Below, in pieces: positions 1 through 7,368 of a DNA stretch of 10,617 bases. Source of the DNA: Calditrichota bacterium. Its GTDB lineage: Bacteria > Calditrichota > Calditrichia > RBG-13-44-9. Within the stretch, counting starts at the first letter, position 1. Each line of letters opens with the position of its first letter. A program made the translations under genes and the position numbers. The notes beneath the pieces were generated by a model. It saw only the letters and a list, made by a program, of their open reading frames with translations. It searched no databases and was not told the DNA's origin. Location of the stretch: NCBI GenBank assembly GCA_016934605.1, contig JAFGSO010000406.1, positions 1 to 10,617 of the forward strand. Direction: 5' to 3'.

Positions 1-189
1 CTGATTATTCAATTTTCTTCCTTCGTATGGGTATTGTGGATCATACTCGTGTTTCTTCTGATCGGATTCCGTCATCCTCCTACAAATGACGACAATATGC
101 CACTTTCACCTGTGCGCCAAATGGTTGGATGGGTTTGCTTATTTCTGTTTGTACTTTGTTTCCCTCCCCTGCCGCTCTATATTCAGTAA
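1..189 (+). CDS. C-terminal end of a site-2 (M50) family intramembrane protease, 5' truncated
   Basis: Frame 1 is open from the window edge to a TAA stop at 187-189, giving the last 62 residues of a membrane protein. A hydrophobic helix (about residues 8-22) is followed by a short polar stretch, RHPPTNDDNMPLSPVRQ, and a second hydrophobic helix that ends shortly before the stop. A polar R-H-P-P-T...P-L-S-P-x-R stretch before a last helix resembles the C-terminus of bacterial site-2 protease family (M50) proteins, which cut transmembrane substrates within the bilayer. The catalytic HExxH and the second metal-binding motif would lie upstream, outside the window, so the assignment rests only on this tail. 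The next gene starts 29 bases downstream on the same strand and may be co-transcribed. Confidence 0.6.
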   Translation: MIIQFSSFVWVLWIILVFLLIGFRHPPTNDDNMPLSPVRQMVGWVCLFLFVLCFPPLPLYIQ

Positions 190-218
190 AGAATTCGGAT
201 TTTTAAAAAATATTTAAA

Positions 219-812
219 ATGATTTATCTGGTAATTGGAATAGTTATTGCCGGTGGAGCTGTCTTAATTCTGGTCTGGTTCAGAAAAGTACAGTACGATG
301 CTGTACATCGGAATTTTCTTGATCTGGTTGATAAGTATGGCGGACGAGTCATGAGGGGAGGATTTGCCATCCGCCCCAGATATTCGGGTACCTTTAATAA
401 TTCCAGGCTGGCGATTTCAATTTCTTCAGAGAAAAAGAAAAATGGTAAAAACCGCCAGTTTTATATTTCGATTTATATGCAAAGCAGCGGGTCGGTCAAT
501 TATACAATACTCTCTGAAGATTGGATGGAAAATCAATCGGACGATAAAGAATCAAAAAGGATTTTCAAAGAGATCTGGGATTCAAAATATCTCTTGGAAG
601 TTTCAGATGAAAATATTCTGAAAAAACTTGATCTGGAAAAAATAGAAAATATTGTCAGAAGAATGCATCCCTTTGCCTATGTTCTGGTTTCCAAAAAAGG
701 ACTGATTCTGGAAAGGGTTTCAAATAATCTGATAAAAGACAGTGAATATCACAACCTTTACCCTCTCCTGGAGGGTATGTACGACCTGGGTCAAATATCG
801 GTCAGAAATTGA
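219..812 (+). CDS. Hypothetical membrane-anchored protein, 197 aa
   Basis: I do not recognise this family. The protein opens with one strongly hydrophobic segment (about residues 2-20, ending at Trp20 and followed by Phe-Arg-Lys), so it is probably a single-pass protein held by an N-terminal anchor with a soluble domain of about 175 residues. That domain alternates short hydrophobic and polar runs (for example RLAISISS and RQFYISIYMQ, about 63-88), suggesting beta-strands, then a charged and probably helical part (about 105-150), and a last region around 151-190. There are no cysteines and no obvious catalytic motif. The ATG at 219 has only A/T-rich sequence before it and no clear Shine-Dalgarno site. 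The short gap after the M50 protease tail suggests translation from a shared message. It converges with prs, with 11 bases between the stop codons. Confidence 0.75.
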   Translation: MIYLVIGIVIAGGAVLILVWFRKVQYDAVHRNFLDLVDKYGGRVMRGGFAIRPRYSGTFNNSRLAISISSEKKKNGKNRQFYISIYMQSSGSVNYTILSEDWMENQSDDKESKRIFKEIWDSKYLLEVSDENILKKLDLEKIENIVRRMHPFAYVLVSKKGLILERVSNNLIKDSEYHNLYPLLEGMYDLGQISVRN

Positions 813-823
813 CACAATATATC

Positions 824-1864
824 TTACCGAAGCAGCTGGCTTACTGATCTTTTTTTATTGATGTTGTAGATAACCCGGGCAAAAAGAGGTGCAACGCTCA
901 CTTCTGCATACCATTCGGTATTCCTGACAAACGATTCACCCCAGAATACGGCATCGGTTCCAATAATCAGCTTAATAAGTCCCTCCTGATAAGCTTTCTC
1001 GATCCGTTCAACTGCATCGCCATTGAAAAAGGGAAGACTTACTGCCACGTATATGTCTTCTGCACCATTATCTTTCAAGAGCTTTGCAGCATGAAGCAAA
1101 GTACCGCCAGTGGCAATCATATCATCCACAATCAGTATATTTTTTCCCCTGACATCACCGACCAGGCGCATACTTTCCACCTGCCCGGGTTTACTGTAAT
1201 CTCTGGCTTTATCCACAATAGCAAAATTAACACCGAGTTTTTTTGAGTAATGCCGTGCCTTTTCTGCACTTCCCACATCCGGGCCGGTAACGATTAGCTT
1301 GCTGAGATCCAGCTTCAGTTTGTTAAGTACACAATCTACCATCTCGCCGGATGCATGCATATCCTCCAGCTTGGTATAATTGAAAAATCCCTGAATAGCT
1401 TCGGCATGAATATCAAGAGTCAGGACGCGCTGAGCGCCGGCATTTTCAATAAGCTGTGCCACAATTTTAGCGCTGATGGCTTCCCGCGTTTTCCGTCTTT
1501 CCTGTCGCGAATACGGAAACTGGGGAATAACTGCTGTGATATGATCCGGATCCGATTGATAAGCGGCATGAATGGCCGTTATCAGTGCCATCAGATTATC
1601 ATTGATGGTTCGTTCACTCAAAGGATCGTCCATACATTGAATGATGTAAAAGTCATCACCGCGGATAAATTCGTGGATTACGACCTTCACTTCTCCGTTA
1701 GGAAAAACAACTTCCTCCACATTGTGAAGGTCATATCGATGTTCATCCGCTTCATTTCTGGCAATGATGTTTAATTCACGTATGATTCTTTCAGCAAAAC
1801 TTTTCCCTGAATTACAGGCTGCGATGGAAAGGGCTCCGCGGGTCTCAGAAGGATTCACTTGCAT
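824..1864 (-). CDS. prs: Ribose-phosphate pyrophosphokinase (PRPP synthetase)
   Basis: Transfers pyrophosphate from ATP to ribose 5-phosphate to make PRPP, the precursor for purines, pyrimidines, NAD, histidine and tryptophan; the enzyme is cytosolic. The 346-residue protein has the two-domain phosphoribosyltransferase-like layout. The N-terminal half holds FPYSRQERR (116-124), matching the ATP-binding loop region, and TLDIHAEAIQGFF (149-161) with the expected active-site His153. The C-terminal half holds the PRPP-binding signature IVDDMIATGGT (245-255). It is longer than the usual 310-320 residues. It begins with an ACNSGKSFA stretch where many Prs proteins have SGNANxxLA, and has PDVGSAEKA where many have a DxGGxxRA loop, so it belongs to a divergent branch. 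ATG at 1864 has an AGGAAG site 7 bases upstream. It is the last gene of the probable algC-suhB-prs operon, 31 bases after suhB. Confidence 0.93.
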   Translation of the reverse strand: MQVNPSETRGALSIAACNSGKSFAERIIRELNIIARNEADEHRYDLHNVEEVVFPNGEVKVVIHEFIRGDDFYIIQCMDDPLSERTINDNLMALITAIHAAYQSDPDHITAVIPQFPYSRQERRKTREAISAKIVAQLIENAGAQRVLTLDIHAEAIQGFFNYTKLEDMHASGEMVDCVLNKLKLDLSKLIVTGPDVGSAEKARHYSKKLGVNFAIVDKARDYSKPGQVESMRLVGDVRGKNILIVDDMIATGGTLLHAAKLLKDNGAEDIYVAVSLPFFNGDAVERIEKAYQEGLIKLIIGTDAVFWGESFVRNTEWYAEVSVAPLFARVIYNINKKRSVSQLLR

Positions 1865-1895
1865 GGTAAGACTTCCTGTACTTTAAGTGAGTTTA

Positions 1896-2675
1896 CTAAA
1901 AATGCTTTTTAATGACATCTAACAGTCCCCGGTGAGTATCAGCATTTCCGGCTATTATAAATCCGGATTCCAGAAAATTCTCTTCCCCCCAGAAATCGCT
2001 GACTACCCCCCCGGCTTCCCTGATCAGCAGGCTCCCGGCCGCAATGTCCCAGATACTGAGGCCCAGCTCCCAGAAACCCTCAAATCGACCCATGGCTGTG
2101 TAACAGAGATCGATGGCGGCAGAACCCAGCCGACGCATGCCACTGCATTTCAGGAAAATATCTTCAAAGCAGAGCAGGTACTGCGGTAAAAAACTTTTTG
2201 AACGAAAAGGAAATCCGGTGGCAATAAGAGACTGACTGAATTTGTTCTGACTTACAGTCATGGATTCATTATTACAATATGCCCCTTCACCCTTCTCTGC
2301 AGCAAACATTTCATCGTGCACGGGGTCATAGACAATACCCAGCAGAATATCTCCGTTTTTTTCGAGCGCTATGGATATACTGAAAACCGGTACATCCTGA
2401 ATAAAATTTTTGGTACCGTCAAGCGGATCGATGATCCATCGATATTCATTTTCCGATACGCGGGATGTGCCTTCTTCGGCCAGTATCATGTGCGAAGGGA
2501 AATGAGAAAGGATTGTGTCGACAATAATTCTTTCGGATTCGTGATCAATTTTTGTTACAAAATCATTTCTTGCTTTTTCATCCACGAGGTCGGGAGTAAT
2601 TTTTCCCCGGTTGGAAAGCAGGATTTCTCCTGCTTCTCTGGCAGCTCTTTCGGCAATATTTATAAAATCTGGCAT
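1896..2675 (-). CDS. suhB: Inositol monophosphatase family protein (SuhB type)
   Basis: A magnesium-dependent phosphomonoesterase of the inositol monophosphatase superfamily. Members hydrolyse inositol 1-phosphate, and some act on histidinol phosphate, 3'-phosphoadenosine 5'-phosphate or fructose 1,6-bisphosphate. Numbering from the ATG at 2675 (259 residues, normal for the family), the metal-binding motifs are AEEG (66-69, Glu67/Glu68), DPLDGTKN (83-90, with Asp83, Asp86 and Gly-Thr) and WD (209-210, Asp210). GSAAIDLCYTAMGRFEGFWE (184-203) is the usual substrate-side stretch. A longer reading frame starts with TTG at 2690, but ATG at 2675 has an AAGG site 5 bases upstream and puts MPDF at the N-terminus, so I prefer it. 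The gene lies between algC and prs on the same strand. Substrate preference cannot be told from the motifs. Confidence 0.93.
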   Translation of the reverse strand: MPDFINIAERAAREAGEILLSNRGKITPDLVDEKARNDFVTKIDHESERIIVDTILSHFPSHMILAEEGTSRVSENEYRWIIDPLDGTKNFIQDVPVFSISIALEKNGDILLGIVYDPVHDEMFAAEKGEGAYCNNESMTVSQNKFSQSLIATGFPFRSKSFLPQYLLCFEDIFLKCSGMRRLGSAAIDLCYTAMGRFEGFWELGLSIWDIAAGSLLIREAGGVVSDFWGEENFLESGFIIAGNADTHRGLLDVIKKHF

Positions 2676-2680
2676 ATTAA

Positions 2681-2684
2681 CCTT
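2681..2684 (-). promoter_or_regulatory. Ribosome binding site deciding the suhB start
   Basis: On the minus strand AAGG lies 5 bases before ATG at 2675. It sits inside the longer TTG-started frame (2690), so it argues for the shorter protein. Confidence 0.55.
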
Positions 2685-2700
2685 AAGCAATTTGGCGGAT

Positions 2701-4068
2701 CTATAACCTGATCCGGCCGAATTCTTCCAATTTATTAATAACGAGCGTTTTAATCTCTTTCAGCCTTTCCTCCGTCCGGGCTTCAAATCGTAAAACCAGC
2801 ACAGGCTGAGTATTGGATGCCCTGACCAGCCCCCAGCCATCTCCGAACAGTATCCGGACACCATCCACATCAATCACTTCATAATTTTTTTTGAAATACG
2901 CTTCAGCTTTCCGGGCGATTTCAAATTTTTCTTCGTCAGAGTCGACTTCCAGCCGTATCTCCGGAGTACTGGAATATTTGGGAATATCTGCAAGCAATTC
3001 GGATGGTTTTTTATTTTCATCCGATAAAAGTTCTATCAGTCTCGCTGCAGCATACACCGCATCATCATAACCATGATACCTGTCTGCGAAAAAAAGATGT
3101 CCGCTCATCTCTCCGCCAATCACGGCGCCAGTCTCTTTCATCTTCTTTTTGAGAAGACTGTGACCGGTTTTCCACATGATCGGTTCGCCACCGGCAGCTT
3201 CGATGGCTTCCGGCAGCGCCTGAGAGCACTTGACCTCGAAAATAATTTTTTGCCCCTTTTTCTCTTTCAGAACATTCCTGGCGAACATGATTAATAACCG
3301 GTCCCCCCAGATAATTTCTCCCCGATCGTCAATAACGCCTATTCTGTCCGCATCCCCGTCGAAGGCTATTCCAAGATCTGCTTTAAGTTCTAAGACCTGA
3401 TCTCTCAGATCTTTCAGATACTCCTCCACTGTTGGATCGGGATGATGATTCGGAAAGGTTCCATCAGGTTCACAATACATGAAATAAGCATCGACTCCCA
3501 GAGCTTTCATCAGATTCTCAATCACCAGAGAACCGGCTCCGTTCCCGCAGTCGAAAACAACTTTGATCTTCTTTTTTATGGAAATCCGATCTGTAATATC
3601 TTTAATGTAATCCTGGATAATGTTAAGATCTTTGACGCTGCCTTTTCCGGTAAGAAATTCATCCTTTTCGATAATCTCTCGCAGTTTTTGAATTTCCTGC
3701 CCGTATATACTGTTCTGCCCGACAGACATTTTGAAACCATTGAATTCCGGTGGATTGTGACTTCCGGTTATCATTACCCCGCCGTCTACCGACAGTTTGA
3801 ATAATGAGAAATACAGTACCGGTGTGGGAACAACTCCAATATCCGAAACATCAATTCCGGTAGAGATGAGTCCTCTTATGAGTGCCTGTTTAAATCTTTC
3901 AGTGGATAGCCTGATATCTCCACCTACTGTAACTTTTTTACCTCCCTGCCGCTGGAGATAAGTTCCGAAAGCTTTCCCTATCAGTTCAACGGATTGGTCC
4001 GTGAGATCCTTTTCAACCACGCCACGAATATCGTACTCTCTGAAAATATAAGGATTTACTTTTACCAT
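2701..4068 (-). CDS. algC: Phosphomannomutase/phosphoglucomutase (AlgC type)
   Basis: Interconverts hexose 6-phosphate and hexose 1-phosphate (mannose or glucose), supplying GDP-mannose and UDP-glucose precursors for envelope polysaccharides and glycogen-like polymers. The 455-residue protein has all four domains of the alpha-D-phosphohexomutase superfamily. These show as the N-terminal FREYDIRG (9-16), the phosphoserine loop TGSHNP (101-106, Ser103), the magnesium-binding DGDADR (237-242), the sugar-recognition GEMSGH (319-324), and the phosphate-binding RASNTQPVLVLRFEA (416-430). Motif positions and wording match the bifunctional PMM/PGM of Pseudomonas (AlgC, 463 residues) more closely than the glucosamine-specific GlmM. 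ATG at 4068 has a GGGAG site 6 bases upstream. It is the first gene of a probable three-gene operon; suhB starts 25 bases after its stop. Action on glucosamine phosphate or ribose phosphate cannot be excluded. Confidence 0.94.
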   Translation of the reverse strand: MVKVNPYIFREYDIRGVVEKDLTDQSVELIGKAFGTYLQRQGGKKVTVGGDIRLSTERFKQALIRGLISTGIDVSDIGVVPTPVLYFSLFKLSVDGGVMITGSHNPPEFNGFKMSVGQNSIYGQEIQKLREIIEKDEFLTGKGSVKDLNIIQDYIKDITDRISIKKKIKVVFDCGNGAGSLVIENLMKALGVDAYFMYCEPDGTFPNHHPDPTVEEYLKDLRDQVLELKADLGIAFDGDADRIGVIDDRGEIIWGDRLLIMFARNVLKEKKGQKIIFEVKCSQALPEAIEAAGGEPIMWKTGHSLLKKKMKETGAVIGGEMSGHLFFADRYHGYDDAVYAAARLIELLSDENKKPSELLADIPKYSSTPEIRLEVDSDEEKFEIARKAEAYFKKNYEVIDVDGVRILFGDGWGLVRASNTQPVLVLRFEARTEERLKEIKTLVINKLEEFGRIRL

Positions 4069-4112
4069 GTATTCTCCCTTTTACGTTCCTTGTAATCAGA
4101 ACTTAGCATGCA

Positions 4113-4141
4113 AATTTAACTTTTAAAGCTGAATATTTCAA
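4113..4141 (-). promoter_or_regulatory. Candidate sigma70-like promoter for the algC-suhB-prs operon
   Basis: On the minus strand TTGAAA (4136-4141) is followed after 17 bases by TAAATT (4113-4118). The -35 matches the consensus at 5 of 6 bases and the -10 at 4 of 6. It lies 44 bases before the algC ATG. The spacing is ideal, but the region is A/T-rich, so a chance match is possible. Confidence 0.4.
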
Positions 4142-4260
4142 GGGCTTTATCTGAGAGATGATTTAGCCCGTTTTGGTTGCAATGACCTGTAGAATAAATT
4201 TTTACTCCTGGTTAGTAGCTGAATAATGCTCTGTAAAATTCAATCAGGCGCCATAGAAAT

Positions 4261-4291
4261 GAAAAACACCTGAAAGAGTTTCTTTCAGGTG
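4261..4291 (-). terminator. Rho-independent terminator of the surface-protein operon
   Basis: A perfect 10-bp inverted repeat (CACCTGAAAG at 4267-4276 and CTTTCAGGTG at 4282-4291) encloses a 5-base loop. On the minus strand the stem is followed directly by TTTTTC (4266-4261). It begins 28 bases after the stop codon of the outer-membrane barrel gene, so it ends that transcript. It also separates that transcript from the algC promoter further along. Confidence 0.88.
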
Positions 4292-4318
4292 CTTCTTTTC
4301 CAATTTTTTAAACCATAA

Positions 4319-5686
4319 TTAAAAACGGTAGGAAAATGTGAGCAATAATTTATGATACTTTATGTCCTCTTCAGTAATTCCCTGGGGAGAAATATCACTT
4401 CCGGTAATCTGTTTCCAGAATCCATACATGTAAGCCAGGTCCACCTTTACAATCCGGCCGTACAGCAGTCCGTAACCGACTGTGATATATTTGCGGTTAA
4501 ATTCGGATTGGGCATCAGCCAGGGGAGAGGGTTTATACATGAAACCGGCACGGATTTGTGAGGCCATCAGGGGTATTCCGATTTCAGCACCTACATTCCA
4601 CATCAGCGTGCCACGGTAATTCCGCCGGATGTCAATGTTTTCCTGCCTGAATTCAGATGTTTGAAATTCGAATTGCGTCCAGTCAATGTATTCCAGATTT
4701 GCTGCCCCCAGAATATTTCCCAGTGCAACAGAGCCACCTGCCTGAAAACGAAACGGAATCTGTACTTCATATTCAAATTCATCATCATCTGCATAATCCA
4801 GAAAATCACCGTTATCAAAGTAGACTGTGCTGTTATACCCCCACTCTTCTTTAATGTTAAAAGTTTGAGGAATATGCATTCCAATTCCCACCCTGGCATC
4901 TTTTCCCAGACGGAACAGGGAGCTCAGTTTTAACCCGAAAGAGGAATATCTGTCAGTGATATAACTGTTATCAACATATTCATCAAAATCCGCCGGGAAA
5001 AAGATAAAGTTGTCGTAAATATCCAGTTGTCTGAAATCCTCGGTGTAATCACTTCGACCCTTCCAGTAAAATATGGATGCTCCTACCGATATATTCGGTG
5101 CCACATCAATGGCTCCGGAGAAGGTATACTGGCTCATGTTTCCTTCGTCGGTGGCCAGTCCTTCTTTCTGAACCTCCTGACCTGAAAAATAATATGGTTG
5201 ATCCGGATCATTCGGATCAACATCAAACAGCTCCAATTCGCCACGGTCTGAAACGCCAAAATAATCATTTATATATTCAAAATCCTTGACTTTCTGGTAT
5301 CCCAGAGCAAAAACCAGACTACCGCGATAGGTCGGTATTGGAAATACCATGCCTAAAGAGTTAAATTTGGTTGCATTCAGAGAAGCATCAATAATGCTGC
5401 CGTTAAGATTGGATTCATTGGAAAAATGCAGATGTGAAATTCCCATCCAGAACTCCATTTTCGGGATCTGAGCAAGACCGGCAGGATTCCAGAATACAGC
5501 AGAATAATCGTCTGCAATGCCTGTATATGCACCTCCCATCCCCATCGCTCTTGCCCCGAAGCCAATCTGGTTATCCATAATCCGGATGGCATCTACCGCA
5601 GATTGAGACCAGCCGGTGAAAATACCAAAAAAAATGAAGAAAGTACATAAGGTAAAAATGCGAAAAAATTTGTGCTGTGAATTCAT
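4319..5686 (-). CDS. Outer-membrane beta-barrel protein, OMPP1/FadL/TodX-like
   Basis: A 455-residue barrel precursor. The N-terminus is a signal peptide: basic residues up to Arg9, a hydrophobic core at about 10-24, and probable cleavage after WSQS or SQSA near residue 28-30. The mature start holds the family hallmark GARAMGMGGAYTGIADDYSA (44-63) followed by VFWNPAGLAQ (64-73), typical of the OMPP1/FadL/TodX superfamily, whose best-known members carry hydrophobic compounds across the outer membrane. Alternating strands follow, and the chain ends in KLLLTFSYRF, where the last Phe fits a signal for the BAM assembly machinery. The same N-terminal motif occurs in PorV-like proteins of type IX secretion, but nothing here points to that system. 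The substrate is unknown. It is the third gene of the operon, 26 bases after the CxxCH lipoprotein, and a terminator follows it. The ribosome site (GCAGG) is modest. Confidence 0.85.
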   Translation of the reverse strand: MNSQHKFFRIFTLCTFFIFFGIFTGWSQSAVDAIRIMDNQIGFGARAMGMGGAYTGIADDYSAVFWNPAGLAQIPKMEFWMGISHLHFSNESNLNGSIIDASLNATKFNSLGMVFPIPTYRGSLVFALGYQKVKDFEYINDYFGVSDRGELELFDVDPNDPDQPYYFSGQEVQKEGLATDEGNMSQYTFSGAIDVAPNISVGASIFYWKGRSDYTEDFRQLDIYDNFIFFPADFDEYVDNSYITDRYSSFGLKLSSLFRLGKDARVGIGMHIPQTFNIKEEWGYNSTVYFDNGDFLDYADDDEFEYEVQIPFRFQAGGSVALGNILGAANLEYIDWTQFEFQTSEFRQENIDIRRNYRGTLMWNVGAEIGIPLMASQIRAGFMYKPSPLADAQSEFNRKYITVGYGLLYGRIVKVDLAYMYGFWKQITGSDISPQGITEEDIKYHKLLLTFSYRF

Positions 5687-5712
5687 AGAGCCTGCCTTTA
5701 TGGTGATCTTTC

Positions 5713-6294
5713 TTATTTCCGATGTTTCGGTTTATCTTTGTTGTCCGTAGTATCTGGTTTGTTATCAGAAGATCTGGAACCTCCAGATGTTCGAGAGCTA
5801 CTTCCTTCCTGACTTTTTCTACCGCTACTGCTTTCTGAATCAGTTGATGTCGTTGTGGTGGTTTGGGAAGAGTTTCTTGCCCCGGAAATTCGAGTACTGC
5901 TGGAACCTCCTGATGAAGTTCCGATATTTGTTTGTGGAGGATCATTTGGGCCACCGGCTGACCCGGGAAACCGTGGCCTGGCCGAGGTCGTCGGAAGACC
6001 CCCGTTAGCACCGCCGCTGTCAGGAGAAACAGGATTGCTGCCATAAAAGATATCCTGTTGCCACCAGGGATGTTCGTAGAAGAAATTCCAGCGGGGGGAA
6101 TTATTGATATAATTCAAATTTGGACGGAGGCTGACGGCCGGGACAGAATGACATGAGGCACAATCGTCAGTGAAATAAATGTTATAGACAAGATCATTAT
6201 CTTGCTTTTCCTGAATAACGGGATGCTTTACCATTGTATAACATCCCGCTATCAGAGAAATTCCCATAAAAACCAGAATGAATGTCTTTATCAT
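5713..6294 (-). CDS. Probable lipoprotein with a CxxCH motif and a Gly/Ser/Thr-rich tail, 193 aa
   Basis: I do not recognise this family. Residues 1-18 form a lipoprotein signal: Lys3, a hydrophobic core and the lipobox LIAGC, with Cys18 as the lipidated residue and no Asp at +2. A short ordered part (about 19-90) contains DDCASCHS, with C45-A-S-C48-H49 fitting CxxCH. That motif can attach haem c, but one motif is also compatible with metal binding or a redox pair. Aromatic residues cluster at 69-84 (WNFFYEHPWW, then IFY). From about 90 the protein is low complexity: Gly/Pro-rich, then Ser/Thr/Gly-rich with a five-Thr run (145-149), ending basic (KPKHRK). ATG at 6294 has AAGGG 6 bases upstream. 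It lies 13 bases after the preceding lipoprotein gene and 26 before the barrel gene, so all three are probably co-transcribed. Confidence 0.8.
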   Translation of the reverse strand: MIKTFILVFMGISLIAGCYTMVKHPVIQEKQDNDLVYNIYFTDDCASCHSVPAVSLRPNLNYINNSPRWNFFYEHPWWQQDIFYGSNPVSPDSGGANGGLPTTSARPRFPGSAGGPNDPPQTNIGTSSGGSSSTRISGARNSSQTTTTTSTDSESSSGRKSQEGSSSRTSGGSRSSDNKPDTTDNKDKPKHRK

Positions 6295-6307
6295 CGATAT
6301 CCCTTAA

Positions 6308-7303
6308 TTACCGCCTGGATGAACCGGAATTGCTGCTGGAAGAAGATTTGCGTGAACCTGAACTTGAGGAGCGACTGCTGCTTCCGGATGAACGCCCCGA
6401 TGATGAAGAACCGGATCCGCTGGATCTGCTTCTGGGACTGTATGACGGGCTGGAAGACTGCCTGCTGGAACTTTTTCGTTTTGTCACACTGCTGCCGGAA
6501 CTCGAAGTGGATTTTTTGCGATATGTCGGAACTGAACGTGTTCCGCTTGATTTTCTGTCACTGGAACTAGGTTTTGAAATTGTCGAGCGGTCAGAAGAAG
6601 TTCGTCTTGTTGAGGAAGAAGAGCGTGTGCTGGTATACACGTCATCCCGGTATATGCGTTTGCTATTGTCCAGATTCCTTCTGATTATCCGGCTGTCGGT
6701 TGTCCGTTCACCACTGCTGGCAATCTGGCTAGATGTACTGCTTCCCCGTCTGCTTACCCGGGTGATATTTGCCGAAGCGTCCGTGCTGCTGCTACTCCTT
6801 TCTCCGGTGGCATAACGGCCTGAAACCGGAGAACGCCGGTCAAAAGGTCGCCGCGCATAATTCCTCGATCCACCGTCATAGTAGTACACGGGTGGGTAAT
6901 AATAATCCCAATAATAATAAGGATAGTGATAACCATAATAAGGATTTATTATTGGATAACCCCATCCCCAGGGATTATGCCAGTATGGATGACCCCACCA
7001 GCTTGAGAAGCCGATATAGAGGCCCCAGCGCGGTGATGGTCCCCAGTACCAGGGATCATAGTATGGATCGTAAAACGGATCATAAAACCCATAATATCCC
7101 GCATTGCCGTAAAAATGATAGTTCTGAATAATTTGTGCATCCGATTCCAGAGAGTCATTCTCAGTCAGATAATATTCTTCGTCATATTCAACGGAATACC
7201 TGCCATCGTTTCCTCGGTCTACTACCTGAAGCTGGGTATAACACCCGAAAAGAAAAAACGCTAATAGGATGAATATCGGGGTTGTAAATAGTAATTTTCT
7301 CAT
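6308..7303 (-). CDS. Probable surface lipoprotein with a Tyr/Trp-rich segment and a Ser/Arg-rich tail, 331 aa
   Basis: I do not recognise this family. The N-terminus (Arg2, Lys3, hydrophobic core 4-19) leads to FLFGC, a near-canonical lipobox with Cys21 as the likely lipid site. Phe at -2 is atypical. An acidic stretch follows (about 40-57). Residues 62-143 are extremely aromatic: by hand count 25 Tyr, 9 Trp and 4 Phe in 82, with tandem tetrapeptides FYDP-FYDP-YYDP at 73-84. Residues 146-331 are about 39% Ser (72 of 186) with 32 Arg and 8 Lys and only about 10 acidic residues, none after 250; this tail is probably disordered and strongly basic. Ser codons are mixed (TCT, TCC, AGC, TCA), which argues against recent repeat slippage. 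ATG at 7303 has GGGGA upstream and a good promoter lies before it. It is the first gene of the operon. An adhesive, matrix or glycosylated surface role is only a guess. Confidence 0.8.
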   Translation of the reverse strand: MRKLLFTTPIFILLAFFLFGCYTQLQVVDRGNDGRYSVEYDEEYYLTENDSLESDAQIIQNYHFYGNAGYYGFYDPFYDPYYDPWYWGPSPRWGLYIGFSSWWGHPYWHNPWGWGYPIINPYYGYHYPYYYWDYYYPPVYYYDGGSRNYARRPFDRRSPVSGRYATGERSSSSTDASANITRVSRRGSSTSSQIASSGERTTDSRIIRRNLDNSKRIYRDDVYTSTRSSSSTRRTSSDRSTISKPSSSDRKSSGTRSVPTYRKKSTSSSGSSVTKRKSSSRQSSSPSYSPRSRSSGSGSSSSGRSSGSSSRSSSSGSRKSSSSSNSGSSRR

Positions 7304-7368
7304 AATTTTTTCCCCATTGTATATTACTTAAATTTAACGGCATTCTCTCTTTTGAGTTCCTTTAGAAT

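Noticed and set aside
4319..5686. Assignment of the barrel as PorV of the type IX secretion system.
   Set aside because: The N-terminal motif is shared by the wider OMPP1/FadL family, and no other type IX component or C-terminal sorting domain is in the window.
5571..6044. A 157-residue frame on the minus strand spanning the lipoprotein and the barrel start.
   Set aside because: It lies out of frame across two well-supported genes. Its Pro/Gln/Lys-rich translation has no recognisable domain and it has no start signal.
6308..6800. The Ser-rich coding region as a simple-sequence repeat expansion or phase-variable tract.
   Set aside because: Ser codons are mixed and there is no long mononucleotide or short-unit tandem run, so slippage-driven switching is not supported.
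6282..6815. A 177-residue open frame on the plus strand opposite the Ser-rich lipoprotein tail, rich in Leu and Glu.
   Set aside because: Its composition is what the complement of a run of Ser and Arg codons gives. It lacks a good ribosome site, and the minus-strand gene has a signal peptide, operon context and promoter.
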